From Candidatus Hydrogenedentota bacterium (GTDB taxonomy: Bacteria; Hydrogenedentota; Hydrogenedentia; Hydrogenedentales; SLHB01), in assembly GCA_016215105.1 (NCBI GenBank), contig JACRLJ010000153.1:1340-34887 (forward strand): a stretch of DNA of 33,548 bases. The letters run 5' to 3'. This document shows, one piece after another, positions 1-8,090 of this stretch. The translations under genes were made by a program, and so were the position numbers. Below the pieces are notes generated by a model, which did no database searches, was not told the DNA's origin, and saw only the letters and a program-made list of their open reading frames with translations. Position 1 is the stretch's first letter, and the number at the start of each line of letters is the position of its first letter.

Positions 1-2
1 GC

Positions 3-350
3 CGCTTCACCGCCGTCCTCAAACCCAAAAAGAAGAACCGCGCCACCCTAACCTCGAGCGACATGGCCCTGCTCCACCTAAGCGCCGCCCAAATCCCCGA
101 AGCCCCCGAATCGCCGCCTATCACCGATACTTCATCAGTCCCTGTGGTCCCTTGCGTCCCTTTGGTCCCTGAAACCCACCAAGTCCACCCCCCCACTGCC
201 CCCCGCAAGGCGCAGTCCACACCACCAAGATCCTGCCGACCTCAGGAGCCCCCCTGCGGTCTTCCCGACCCCAAACTCGCCGCCCTCCAATGCTTCCTCG
301 CATTGACCACTCCTTCGGAGCGCGCGCCTCGTCACAGGCCACCCGGCTGA
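3..350 (+). CDS. Possible 3' end of a truncated gene, unknown product
   Basis: The frame is open from the left window edge to a TGA at 348-350. The first ~35 codons look protein-like (Lys/Arg-rich, then MALLHLSAAQ). The rest is Pro-rich, and part of it is the translation of a 9-bp-period repeat (VPVVPCVPLVP), so the tail may be read-through of intergenic repeat DNA. I recognise no domain. It may be the C-terminus of an upstream gene or chance open frame in GC-rich DNA. Confidence 0.25.
   Translation, partial: RFTAVLKPKKKNRATLTSSDMALLHLSAAQIPEAPESPPITDTSSVPVVPCVPLVPETHQVHPPTAPRKAQSTPPRSCRPQEPPCGLPDPKLAALQCFLALTTPSERAPRHRPPG
138..170. repeat. 9-bp-period GTCCC/GGGAC array
   Basis: Nearly four copies of a 9-mer (GTCCCTGTG, GTCCCTTGC, GTCCCTTTG, GTCCCT). 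On the complementary strand this is GGGAC plus four variable bases. The same 9-bp phase with a GGAC core occurs at 7841 and 27346. Confidence 0.7.
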
Positions 351-373
351 AGCATCTTGAGCAATTACTGATA

Positions 374-403
374 CTTCTTTCTTTTCACGGGAAAAGAAAG
401 AAG
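374..403. repeat. Perfect 13-bp inverted repeat (hairpin)
   Basis: The arms CTTCTTTCTTTTC (374-386) and GAAAAGAAAGAAG (391-403) are perfectly complementary around the 4-base loop ACGG. There is no T-tract on either side, so a classic intrinsic terminator is unlikely. The right arm runs into CAAAGAAAAG, so this looks like a dispersed purine/pyrimidine palindromic repeat. It sits about 24 bases before the candidate promoter at 427. Confidence 0.6.
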
Positions 404-426
404 CAAAGAAAAGCGGGATTGGGGCA

Positions 427-455
427 TTGACAGCAGTCGGCACTTTCTCCACAAT
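427..455 (+). promoter_or_regulatory. Candidate sigma70-type promoter for the NHL/dockerin gene
   Basis: A perfect -35 TTGACA (427-432) is followed, after 17 bases, by CACAAT (450-455), a four-of-six match to the -10 consensus. It lies about 66 bases ahead of the TTG at 521 and points the right way. Base patterns alone support this; no transcript data. Confidence 0.45.
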
Positions 456-520
456 GATGTGGGTGCGGTAACGTGAGACTCAATCCTGGGCGCGAGAAGA
501 TACGAGGGTAGTTAACTACA

Positions 521-3331
521 TTGTTAGCGCCATCTACACAACGAACCGGGAATTTGCTGACAAGGAAGCGAATTCTATTAGAGGCGCGGCCAGAAAGGCT
601 CCGAATAGCGGGACTGCCAAATATCGGTCGTTGGTGTCAAAAGATTTACAGAAGCTTTCTGGCCGCGCCGCGTCAAATACCGAGATTTCAGGCCGAACTC
701 CTGGCCAATTCCGGCAGGTCACCCTATCGGGTTTGTGGGCTCCGTCCTGTCGTCTTACTGGTGGCGGCAATGCTGGGGCTATCGCTGAATGCGGCGGCCC
801 AAACGTTTAGTCAGTCATGGAAGACGGAATGTACTGAAGTTGCCGTTGATAGCTCGGGCAATGTGTACGTCACGGATTCTGCCAACGATTCTCTCGCTAC
901 ATTTACATCAACCGGAGATTCCTTGACACAATGGGGCATGCCGGGTTCGGGCGATGGGCAGTTTAGCAATCCGCAGGGAGTGGCGGTTGATACCAAGGAT
1001 AAAGTTTATGTCGCTGACTCCGGCAATAACCGCATTCAGGTGTTCACCTCGTCGGGAACCTACCTGACGCAGTGGGGTAAGCTCGGTCCGGGGGACGGAC
1101 AATTCACCAATCCGCAAGGGGTCGCGGTTGATACGTCGGGCAGTGTCTATGTCGCGGATTCCGGCAACAACCGCATTCAGAAGTTTTCGCCGGGCGGGGC
1201 GTATCTGACGCAGTGGGCCACAAGCGGAACTCCCATTGGCGTGGCGGTGGACTCTTCGGACTTTGTATACGTCGCGGAGAACCCGTTGCCAGTAGTTCAG
1301 AAGTTCTCCTCCGATGGAGTGTCTTTGGCGGAATGGCAAATGAACGGAAGCGACAGCCCCGGTTACCCAATAGGTATAGCCACCGACACCTTTGGCGCCA
1401 TTTACGTCAGCATGACGATCACGGACTATTCTCTGACCGTTACGGACTACCGGATTGTAAAGCTGACCTCTTCGGGAGCGTACGTGACCCGATGGGGACT
1501 GTTGGGATCGGGCGAAGGACAGTTTAGTAATCCGCAAGGTCTCGCAGTAAATACCTCTGGCGACGTGATCGTCGCCGATTCGGGTAATAGCCGTATCCAG
1601 GTATTCGCGCCGACACCGCTTCCGCGGCCCGTAGTGGGCTCCGTGTCCCCGCCTCAGACGCTTAACGGAGTAGTCACCGCTTCGATTCAGGCGGATGGGG
1701 TAGTCGGCCCGAGCGCCATTGCTCGTGTCTGGGCGGTAATAATCGCTCCGGGAGCGTCCGGCAGTGTGGTGGACGTCACCCTGCCGTCCGTCGGGGGAGG
1801 GAGTTACGCGGCGACACTGGATCTATTTACAGACCCGGGAGTGTACTGGATAGCGATCTATGCGGTCGATGTGTACGGAAGTATCGCGATGCCGGTAAAT
1901 ACCAGCGTGACGCAAGAATCCGATGCGGTGTTGCCCGACATCTACGAAGACGACGGCGCCCCACAGTCAGCGTCCACGTTGACCGAAGGTGTTTTGCAGT
2001 GGCACAACTTTCATGTGAGCGATGATGCGGATTGGGTCTACGTTCCGGATCCGTATTTGCGGAGAGTTTCGACATTCCGATTCGGCATAAACGCCAGTCC
2101 TACGATATCCGTCTACGGTAGTGACGGCGTCACACCGATCTTGGGCCTTGACGGCGGTTTGATCGATTTTGCGTTTAATATCGGTCCGTGCTATCTCCGC
2201 ATTACGAACGCTAACGCAATCGGTCAGGGAAACGCAACGGGATATGGCCTTCTGTTGAGTCCCGTCCCGAATGTTCCGATTAACGGTTTCCCGGGAGCGA
2301 TCACGGGCACTGTAACCAACGATTCAACGCATCTCCCTATCCCAGGCGTCACTGTTCAATTGTTGCCAACGATGGATCTTGCCCAGACCGATTCGCATGG
2401 TGTTTTCGCGTTTCCGGTAATTGCCCTTTCCGGGTTCTATACGCTTAAGGCGTTAGAGGACGGATTCAGTTCAACTCCGCTATTGGTCTATGTGCAGAAT
2501 CCGTTTACGACCGTGGCCGACATCTTTGTGACCGGCGGCGCAGCTACGGTGCTATCTGTACGCCGCGCAGGCGCAAATCCGGCCAATGCGTCTACGGTGG
2601 CGTTCACGATTACGTTTAGCGAGAGTGTCTCCGGCGTTGCAGTGAGCGACTTTGCACTGACCACGACCGGCGGCGTCTTGGGCGCATCCGTGACGTCGGT
2701 CACCGGATCGGGCGCCACGTACACGGTAGACGTCAACACCGGTTCGGGGGATGGAACCATCCGCCTGGATGTGGTTGATAGAGATACAATAGTTGGCGCA
2801 GTGAGTTCGCTACCATTGGGTGGCCCCGGGTTGGGCAATGGCAATTTCACCGGAGGCGAGGAGTACACCATTGACAAGACGCCCCCGTCGGTGAGTATGA
2901 GCTCGACGACGCTTGTTCTAACGAACACCACTCCGATACCCGTGATCGTGACATTTAGTGAACCCGTGACCGGCTTTACCTCGGGCGGCATTACCCCAGG
3001 TAACGCCAGCGTCAGCGGGTTCAGCGGCTCCGGCGCGAAGTATGGCTTCGATTTGGTTCCCAATGGTCACGGCGCCGTTACGGCCGACATCGCGGCGGGC
3101 GTCGCACACGACGCGGCCGGTAATGGCAGTCTAGCCGCCCTCCAATTCTTCCGCAACGGCGGGCCGGAAGACGTCGACAGTAGCGGGCTCGTGGACGCCG
3201 TGGACGTCCAGCTCGTCATTAACGCCGCATTGGGCCTGGACATCCACGGCCTAAACGCCGACGTGAACGGCGACTCTATAGTTGACGCCGTGGACATCCA
3301 ACTCGTCATTAACGCAGCACTGGGATTGTAG
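521..3331 (+). CDS. Secreted NHL-repeat, Ig-like, dockerin-terminated protein
   Basis: A large exported protein, probably structural or binding; no catalytic motif seen. With the TTG at 521 it has 936 residues. A hydrophobic segment ending NAAAQ (about 75-94) looks like a signal peptide. NHL-type beta-propeller repeats span ~104-364, with recurring GDGQFSNPQGVAVD and VYVADSGNNRIQ. Next come an Ig-like part, a region starting DIYEDDGAPQSA that resembles a pre-peptidase C-terminal domain, a carboxypeptidase-regulatory-like fold (GTVTNDSTHLPIPGVTV), and two bacterial Ig-like units (FSESVSGV, FSEPVTGF). The last 53 residues (884-936) are a type I dockerin with two Asp-rich calcium loops, each followed by VINAALGL. 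The start is uncertain: residues 22-60 are translated 118-bp repeat, and no ATG lies between it and the signal peptide. TTG 521 or TTG 554 are the only conventional starts before the hydrophobic core. A candidate promoter is at 427. Confidence 0.85.
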   Translation: MLAPSTQRTGNLLTRKRILLEARPERLRIAGLPNIGRWCQKIYRSFLAAPRQIPRFQAELLANSGRSPYRVCGLRPVVLLVAAMLGLSLNAAAQTFSQSWKTECTEVAVDSSGNVYVTDSANDSLATFTSTGDSLTQWGMPGSGDGQFSNPQGVAVDTKDKVYVADSGNNRIQVFTSSGTYLTQWGKLGPGDGQFTNPQGVAVDTSGSVYVADSGNNRIQKFSPGGAYLTQWATSGTPIGVAVDSSDFVYVAENPLPVVQKFSSDGVSLAEWQMNGSDSPGYPIGIATDTFGAIYVSMTITDYSLTVTDYRIVKLTSSGAYVTRWGLLGSGEGQFSNPQGLAVNTSGDVIVADSGNSRIQVFAPTPLPRPVVGSVSPPQTLNGVVTASIQADGVVGPSAIARVWAVIIAPGASGSVVDVTLPSVGGGSYAATLDLFTDPGVYWIAIYAVDVYGSIAMPVNTSVTQESDAVLPDIYEDDGAPQSASTLTEGVLQWHNFHVSDDADWVYVPDPYLRRVSTFRFGINASPTISVYGSDGVTPILGLDGGLIDFAFNIGPCYLRITNANAIGQGNATGYGLLLSPVPNVPINGFPGAITGTVTNDSTHLPIPGVTVQLLPTMDLAQTDSHGVFAFPVIALSGFYTLKALEDGFSSTPLLVYVQNPFTTVADIFVTGGAATVLSVRRAGANPANASTVAFTITFSESVSGVAVSDFALTTTGGVLGASVTSVTGSGATYTVDVNTGSGDGTIRLDVVDRDTIVGAVSSLPLGGPGLGNGNFTGGEEYTIDKTPPSVSMSSTTLVLTNTTPIPVIVTFSEPVTGFTSGGITPGNASVSGFSGSGAKYGFDLVPNGHGAVTADIAAGVAHDAAGNGSLAALQFFRNGGPEDVDSSGLVDAVDVQLVINAALGLDIHGLNADVNGDSIVDAVDIQLVINAALGL
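584..701 (-). repeat. 118-bp palindromic element, copy A (diverged, inverted)
   Basis: Read on the minus strand, this aligns without gaps to the copies at 7971 and 33217. Its outer arms GCGCGGCCAGAAAGG (584-598) and GCTTTCTGGCCGCGC (654-668) match at 14 of 15 positions. The central part and the outer flank (TTCGGCCTGAAA in place of TCCGGCCAGAAA) have drifted, so this is the oldest-looking copy. It lies inside the open 5' part of the NHL/dockerin frame. Confidence 0.8.
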
Positions 3332-3368
3332 TCTTGCGTCGTGGAAGGGGTGACGTTTGCAGTGAAGT

Positions 3369-3397
3369 TTGATGTCTTTGGTACCCGCGAGTACTAT
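3369..3397 (+). promoter_or_regulatory. Candidate promoter for the TPR-hydrolase gene
   Basis: TTGATG (3369-3374) and TACTAT (3392-3397) are 17 bases apart, each matching consensus at four of six positions. Transcription would start near 3404, about 100 bases before the ATG at 3502. A small hairpin (TGCGCCT/AGGCGCA, about 3414-3433) would lie in the leader. Confidence 0.35.
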
Positions 3398-3501
3398 CGT
3401 AGCGGATGGCAATGCGCCTGGGTGGAGGCGCAATCATGTAGTCGTTGACGTCTGGGGTTGTTCGGCGCAGCATCCCTACTAAGCGCCACGGGGCGGAACA
3501 A

Positions 3502-4716
3502 ATGGACAAAGAGCTTGCGGAAGGATACTACCGTCGGGCGAACCAGCTATTTGCGGCAGGTCAACTCGATGATGCGTTAGCGGATTTGAACGCGCTCGCG
3601 CAAGCCTTTCCAAAAGACCCCACGATTCAGTACGCCCGCGCCCGATGTTTCGCGGCGCACGGCGGCAAAGATACCGCGATGTCCATCTGTCAGCAGTTGG
3701 TCGCCGAACATCAACATAAACGCGCCGGCGAACTCTTGGCCGAACTGAATCGTCCCTCGTGCGCCGCCTTGCCTACTTCAGTGACTGAGGGTCCGCCCAA
3801 TGCGCCAGAGCGGCGTGTGCGCTGGACGCGTGTCCTCATCGTCGCGGCTGTCGCGGTCATCGGAGCCGGCGTGTACTACCAAGCGGTCGTATGGTCGGAG
3901 CAAGCCCTCGCGGACGCCAACCAGCGCGCCGTAGCCGCCGATCTCGGGTCCAGAGCAGCCAGACCGAAGAGTTCCGCTCCGGCAGGTATACAAGCCCCTC
4001 AAGCAGCGGTCATCGATCTGCGCGAGCACCTTCAAACAGAATGGATGCAAACGGCCATAAGCGGTGTTCCAGACTGGAAATCCGGGATCTATCGTCGAGT
4101 CCCAAATGTTCGCGATAACAAGTGGACAATCGATGTGTTCCTGCCCACGGCGTACGACGCGCAGCCAGAGAGCGCTTTTCCTGTGGTCTTCATTCAAATG
4201 CCTCAGGGCAACCCCGGATTCATGGAACTTGACGGATGGGCCGAAAGGCGGCAGGTGATTCTTATCGTGATGAACGAAAGCATGAACCGCAACAAGGGTC
4301 ACATGCATTACAACGAGATCGCGCAAGAAATGGCCCTTGAGACGATCAATCAGGGCATGCGCATCGATCGGCGCCTTGGTTTTGCGATGGGTACCAGTGG
4401 CGGCGGTAAGTCGTCGTGGTACCTCGTGTCGCGCTACCCGCAAAACTTTGCCGGATTATTGATGATGGCGATGAGTGACGACAATAAGTCGAGCTATATT
4501 CCGCCCCGCATTCGAGTTGCTTATGTCCACGGCGAGTCTGACTTCAATAACCCATACATCGCAAAGAAGATTCCGAAGTTGCGAGCCGCTGGGCATCAAG
4601 TCCGCGAAAAGGTAATTCCCGGAGGGCACGTCAGCGGACGGTATGAGGACATGGTTGAAATGCTGGATTGGTTGGTAACCGAAGCGCGCAAGGATATTGG
4701 GCTGCCGCTTCCCTAG
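3502..4716 (+). CDS. TPR - transmembrane - alpha/beta-hydrolase fusion
   Basis: 404 residues from the ATG at 3502; the frame also opens at a TTG at 3445, but that stretch looks non-coding. The N-terminal ~90 residues form TPR-like helices (YYRRANQLFAAGQLDDALADL). One membrane segment follows at about 106-128 (VLIVAAVAVIGAGVYY), then an Ala-rich linker. The C-terminal half is an alpha/beta hydrolase like the esterase-D/PHB-depolymerase group. It has the strand PVVFIQMPQG, a nucleophile elbow GTSGGG (Ser ~299) and a late His in GGHVSG (~376). A likely acid is Asp in HGESD. The predicted topology puts the TPR inside the cell and the hydrolase outside the inner membrane. Substrate unknown. It follows the NHL/dockerin gene by 170 bases with its own candidate promoter. 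Confidence 0.8.
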   Translation: MDKELAEGYYRRANQLFAAGQLDDALADLNALAQAFPKDPTIQYARARCFAAHGGKDTAMSICQQLVAEHQHKRAGELLAELNRPSCAALPTSVTEGPPNAPERRVRWTRVLIVAAVAVIGAGVYYQAVVWSEQALADANQRAVAADLGSRAARPKSSAPAGIQAPQAAVIDLREHLQTEWMQTAISGVPDWKSGIYRRVPNVRDNKWTIDVFLPTAYDAQPESAFPVVFIQMPQGNPGFMELDGWAERRQVILIVMNESMNRNKGHMHYNEIAQEMALETINQGMRIDRRLGFAMGTSGGGKSSWYLVSRYPQNFAGLLMMAMSDDNKSSYIPPRIRVAYVHGESDFNNPYIAKKIPKLRAAGHQVREKVIPGGHVSGRYEDMVEMLDWLVTEARKDIGLPLP

Positions 4717-4824
4717 CCAATGTATTTCACCACAATAACCATGACACGCGACTGCTCGTCAAAACCGACACTGTGTGACCTTCGGGAAATTCATGGATGT
4801 CCCCACGGCGCCGTCGAGAAAAGA

Positions 4825-6750
4825 CTAACGCAAACTGTCCAGTTCCGCCCAGCGGGCATAGAGTTGTTCGACTCGCGCCTTTGAGCGCTCGTGTTCGGCG
4901 AGGGTATCCTGGACTATTTTGTAGTCTTGGGTGTAGAACCCATCCCCGTGGAGTATCGCGTCCAACCGGGCCACTTCGGCTTCGGCCGTGTGGATATCGG
5001 TCTCCATCCGATCCAGTTCGCGCTTCTCTTTCCAGGAAAGCTTACGCGCGGCCGGGCTCGCGGCGGCTTTGGGTTCGGGGGAGGCGGCTTTCGTGGTCGC
5101 CGGAGCCTTGTCCGCTTCCTCACGCTTGGACTTGTAGAGGAGATAGTCATCGTAGTTGCCGACAATAGGGACTACGCGGCCGTCGTCTTCGAAGATCAGG
5201 ACGTGCGTGCATACCCGATTGAGGAAATAGCGGTCGTGACTTACGATTAGCGCGGCGCCGTCGAACGCCAAGACCGTTTCCTCGAGCAGGCGCAGGGTCG
5301 GAAGGTCCAAGTCATTCGTCGGTTCGTCCAGCACCAATACGTTTCCGCCGCGCAGAAGCTTCTTGGCAAGGTCCAGGCGATTGCGTTCGCCGCCGGATAG
5401 ATTCTTCATCGGCATGTGAACGCTCTCGATACTGAAGAGGAACTTCTCCAGATAGGACGGAACGTACATACGCCGACCGTTGATTTCCATATAAACTTGG
5501 CCGTTGGACACGTGCTTGAGGATGGTCGAGTTGGGGTCCACCTCTTCGTGCAATTGGTCCACGTAGAGAAACTGGACGGTGTCGCCGCGGACGACACGGC
5601 CCTTGTTGGGATCGAGTTCTCCCATCAGCAGCCGCAAGAGGGTTGTCTTGCCGCACCCGTTCGGTCCTATCACCCCCACTCGCATGTCTTTTTGCAGGAT
5701 GAATGAGAGACCGGTGACCAGCGTACGCTCTCCAAGCCTCAGCGTTACCGTGTCGGCTTCGACCACGCGCTTACCCAGACGCGGCGCCTCGGGGATTTCG
5801 AAAATGAAATCCTTGTGTTCGAGGGGGGGGCCTTTGGCTTCGACTTCGTCATAGCGATCAATGCGCGCTTTTTGTTTGGTGCTGCGCGCCTTTGCGCCCC
5901 GGCGCAGCCACGCCAGTTCGCGGCGCAATATGGCTTGGCGGCTGACTTCGGTTCGCGCCTCGCTTTCCAGGCGCACGCTCTTGTATTCGAGATAGCGTTC
6001 GTATTGCCCGACAAAGCTGTAGATCTTGTGGAACTCGATTTCGACGATACGGTTTACGACGCGATCGAGGAAATACCGATCGTGCGTGACCAGTACGCAG
6101 CTCCCGGGATAGCTGGCGAGAAACGTTTCGATCCATTCCACGCTGCGCGTGTCGATGTGATTCGTTGGTTCATCCAGCAAGAGGAGGTCGGGCCGCCGCA
6201 CGAGTTGAGCCGCGAGATCCACCCTCCGCAGTTCCCCGCCTGACAGTGAGTTCAAGACGCGATCTTGCGGCGGCAGGTCCAGCGCGATGGAGGCCTTCTT
6301 AATGTCCTGATCGAGATTCCAGGCGTCTGTCAACTCGATCTCGTGCTGCAATTGGCTCAACTGATTTTGCGCGCGGCGGTGCTCGGGAGAATCCTCGGGA
6401 GTCGAGGCCAGCACGTCCATTACGCGGTGATATTCATCCACCATATCCCGGACCTCGCTGACGCTTTGGTCCAGCGCCTGCTCGATGGTCAGGCTCGGAT
6501 CCAGCTTGCACTGCTGCGCGAGCAGGCCCACGCGAAGGCCCTGGCTGCGGGTGACGATTCCCTCGTCGGGCGTTTCGAGGCCGGCCATGATCTTCATGAG
6601 GGTGGACTTGCCACAACCGTTGCGACCGATGAATCCGATTCGATCACCTTCGTGAATCGTGAGGGAGACGTCCCGGAGCACGGGCTGTGCGCCAAATCCT
6701 TTGGAGATAGACTGGACGCTGAGGATTGCTTTTGTTGGTTCGGAGCTCAT
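4825..6750 (-). CDS. uup: ABC-F family ATPase, Uup type
   Basis: 641 residues, soluble, with no membrane segments. Two ABC cassettes each carry Walker A (GRNGCGKST at 42-50; GPNGCGKTT in the second), the ABC-F signature LSGGE, and Walker B with LDEPTNHID or LDEPTNDLD. They are joined by the charged ABC-F linker (ELAWLRRGAKARSTKQKAR), which in this family reaches the ribosomal tRNA site. An Ala/Pro/Lys linker then leads to a C-terminal coiled coil (ELDRMETDIHTAEAEVARLD) typical of Uup and its DNA/ribosome-binding tail. The family acts on translating ribosomes. It is a single gene, divergent from the 6927 gene and convergent with the hydrolase gene. Confidence 0.93.
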   Translation of the reverse strand: MSSEPTKAILSVQSISKGFGAQPVLRDVSLTIHEGDRIGFIGRNGCGKSTLMKIMAGLETPDEGIVTRSQGLRVGLLAQQCKLDPSLTIEQALDQSVSEVRDMVDEYHRVMDVLASTPEDSPEHRRAQNQLSQLQHEIELTDAWNLDQDIKKASIALDLPPQDRVLNSLSGGELRRVDLAAQLVRRPDLLLLDEPTNHIDTRSVEWIETFLASYPGSCVLVTHDRYFLDRVVNRIVEIEFHKIYSFVGQYERYLEYKSVRLESEARTEVSRQAILRRELAWLRRGAKARSTKQKARIDRYDEVEAKGPPLEHKDFIFEIPEAPRLGKRVVEADTVTLRLGERTLVTGLSFILQKDMRVGVIGPNGCGKTTLLRLLMGELDPNKGRVVRGDTVQFLYVDQLHEEVDPNSTILKHVSNGQVYMEINGRRMYVPSYLEKFLFSIESVHMPMKNLSGGERNRLDLAKKLLRGGNVLVLDEPTNDLDLPTLRLLEETVLAFDGAALIVSHDRYFLNRVCTHVLIFEDDGRVVPIVGNYDDYLLYKSKREEADKAPATTKAASPEPKAAASPAARKLSWKEKRELDRMETDIHTAEAEVARLDAILHGDGFYTQDYKIVQDTLAEHERSKARVEQLYARWAELDSLR

Positions 6751-6849
6751 TGAATTCCACCGATTCTTGTTTGAAGGACAACGTTATACACTATTTGGAG
6801 GCTCCAGGATAGCTCGCGCGGTTGCGTGGACAGCGTGAGTTCTCTACTT

Positions 6850-6878
6850 TTCCGCGTCCTGGGCGAGTGTGCTATAGT
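6850..6878 (+). promoter_or_regulatory. Candidate extended -10 promoter
   Basis: TGCTATAGT has a good -10 (TATAGT, 6873-6878) with the TGn extension. The -35 position (TTCCGC, 6850-6855) is weak. It lies 48 bases before the ATG of the 211-residue gene at 6927. Confidence 0.35.
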
Positions 6879-6926
6879 ACGCGCCGGCATGGGAATGAGT
6901 AGGGCACAGAGCGGACCATTTCAAGT

Positions 6927-7562
6927 ATGACGACCGGCGAACACCATCCGACGTTGACTGACCTGGAGGTATTGCGCCAGCAGCGGCAGGAAGTGCTCGG
7001 GCACGTTCTGGATCTTCTCGAGAAGGCCGAAGACCGTAACGCGGACGAGCCGGAAAACGAGACCAAATGGCGGCGGGTCCTCAACAACCTGTGGAAGTCG
7101 TTTGACGAAGCCAAAGCGCGTCTGGCCGAAGTCGAAGCGATGATCGAGCAAGAGCATCGCAAGACTATCCAACCGGCGCCGTCTCCGCTCGAGCCGCAGG
7201 CAGCCCCGGCGCCAGCCATTTCTCGGCCAGCTTCTCAGGAACCGCCAGCCAAGGCGCCCGCCGCGACCCCGCGGTATGCCAGTTTGAAAGTCTCCTCTGG
7301 CAAGAGCGTTCAGGAGCGGCGGCTTCAGCTTCTTTATCGAGGCGCCATTGACAAAGTGAAAGACAGGCGTATTGCGTGGATGACCATGGAGGAACTCGAT
7401 TTGGCCATCGAGTTCTTTGGCGCCCTATCGCGGCGGCACAACGCGAATCCCGAAGACGACACGCTTACGCGGTTCCTCGATAAGGCCAGCATCAACGTGG
7501 ACGAGGTGTGCGCCGAAATGCGCCGGCGCCGCGCGCAACTCTACGCCAAGAAGACGCGCTGA
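6927..7562 (+). CDS. Unknown protein: helical N-part, Pro/Ala linker, C-terminal domain
   Basis: 211 residues, no signal peptide or membrane segment. Residues ~1-80 are strongly helical and charged, likely a coiled coil (EVLRQQRQEVLGHVLDLLEK, then ARLAEVEAMIEQEHRK). A Pro/Ala-rich linker spans ~83-115. A basic C-terminal part (SVQERRLQLLYRGAIDKVKD, then a helical MTMEELDLAIEFF) ends AQLYAKKTR. I do not recognise the family. Codon use and the promoter-like site upstream support a real gene. It is monocistronic, divergent from uup and followed by tRNA-Leu on the other strand. Confidence 0.7.
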   Translation: MTTGEHHPTLTDLEVLRQQRQEVLGHVLDLLEKAEDRNADEPENETKWRRVLNNLWKSFDEAKARLAEVEAMIEQEHRKTIQPAPSPLEPQAAPAPAISRPASQEPPAKAPAATPRYASLKVSSGKSVQERRLQLLYRGAIDKVKDRRIAWMTMEELDLAIEFFGALSRRHNANPEDDTLTRFLDKASINVDEVCAEMRRRRAQLYAKKTR

Positions 7563-7658
7563 AGCCGTCCACATCGCCCGGCTGCGCTTGATACTATCCC
7601 CCCGGACCGACGCCCACGCGCCTCGAAAACCGCGCTGGGCAAGAAAGAGAAAAGTTAA

Positions 7659-7745
7659 TGGTGCCGGAGAAGGGAATTGAACCCCCACTCCCTTGCGGGA
7701 ACCGGATTTTGAGTCCGGCGCGTCTGCCAGTTTCGCCACTCCGGC
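7659..7745 (-). tRNA. tRNA-Leu (anticodon CAA), CCA encoded
   Basis: On the minus strand the acceptor arm GCCGGAG pairs with CTCCGGC, followed by discriminator A and encoded CCA (7659-7661). The anticodon stem CCGGA/TCCGG encloses loop CTCAAAA, giving anticodon CAA, which reads UUG leucine codons. A long variable arm (TTCCCGCAAGGGAG) and the T-loop GTTCAATTC fit a class II leucine tRNA of 87 bases. Confidence 0.96.
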
Positions 7746-7840
7746 AACCGACGGGAGTATAGCGCGTTGAATGGGGCGAGTTCAATTTCTTGGCGGGACT
7801 TAGTCCGGGAAGGCTGCTGTTGCCGGGCGCGGACGCATTC

Positions 7841-7898
7841 TGACAGGTCTGACAGGTTGGACAAGTCGGACAGGTTGGACAAGTCGGACTGGCGGACC
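7841..7898. repeat. 9-bp-period GGAC array (six units)
   Basis: Six consecutive 9-mers read TGACAGGTC, TGACAGGTT, GGACAAGTC, GGACAGGTT, GGACAAGTC, GGACTGGCG, then GACC. Units alternate, so an 18-bp higher order is visible. It lies between tRNA-Leu and copy B of the 118-bp element, in otherwise gene-free DNA (7746-8090). Confidence 0.8.
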
Positions 7899-7970
7899 GA
7901 AGTGGCAGCATGACTGCGGGACGATCTCCTGCTGACATGTGGCCACGTCAAGCGATGCCGTGGTTCGCTA

Positions 7971-8088
7971 GGAATCCGGCCAGAAAGAAAGCTTTATGAC
8001 GCGGCGCGGCCAGAAAGCATTTGTAAGTGGTTCAATACCAGCGCTGGCTCGTACGGGCTTTTGCTATGCGGAGGCTTTCTGGCCGCGC
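7971..8088 (+). repeat. 118-bp palindromic element, copy B
   Basis: It starts GGAATCCGGCCAGAAAG and ends in GCTTTCTGGCCGCGC. The inner arms at 8004-8018 and 8074-8088 are perfect 15-bp inverted repeats. By hand count it differs from the copy at 33217 at about 13 of 118 positions, with no gaps. The right edge lies 2 bases from the stop codon of the Eis-like gene. Confidence 0.9.
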
Positions 8089-8090
8089 CT

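Noticed and set aside
374-403. Intrinsic terminator of the leftmost frame
   Set aside because: The stem is perfect but AT-rich with no T-tract on either side; a dispersed palindromic repeat fits better.
7594-7951. Cys/Thr/Pro-repeat frames on the minus strand over tRNA-Leu
   Set aside because: The repeats in them (CPTCPTC) are just the 9-bp array translated, and the frames cross a tRNA gene.
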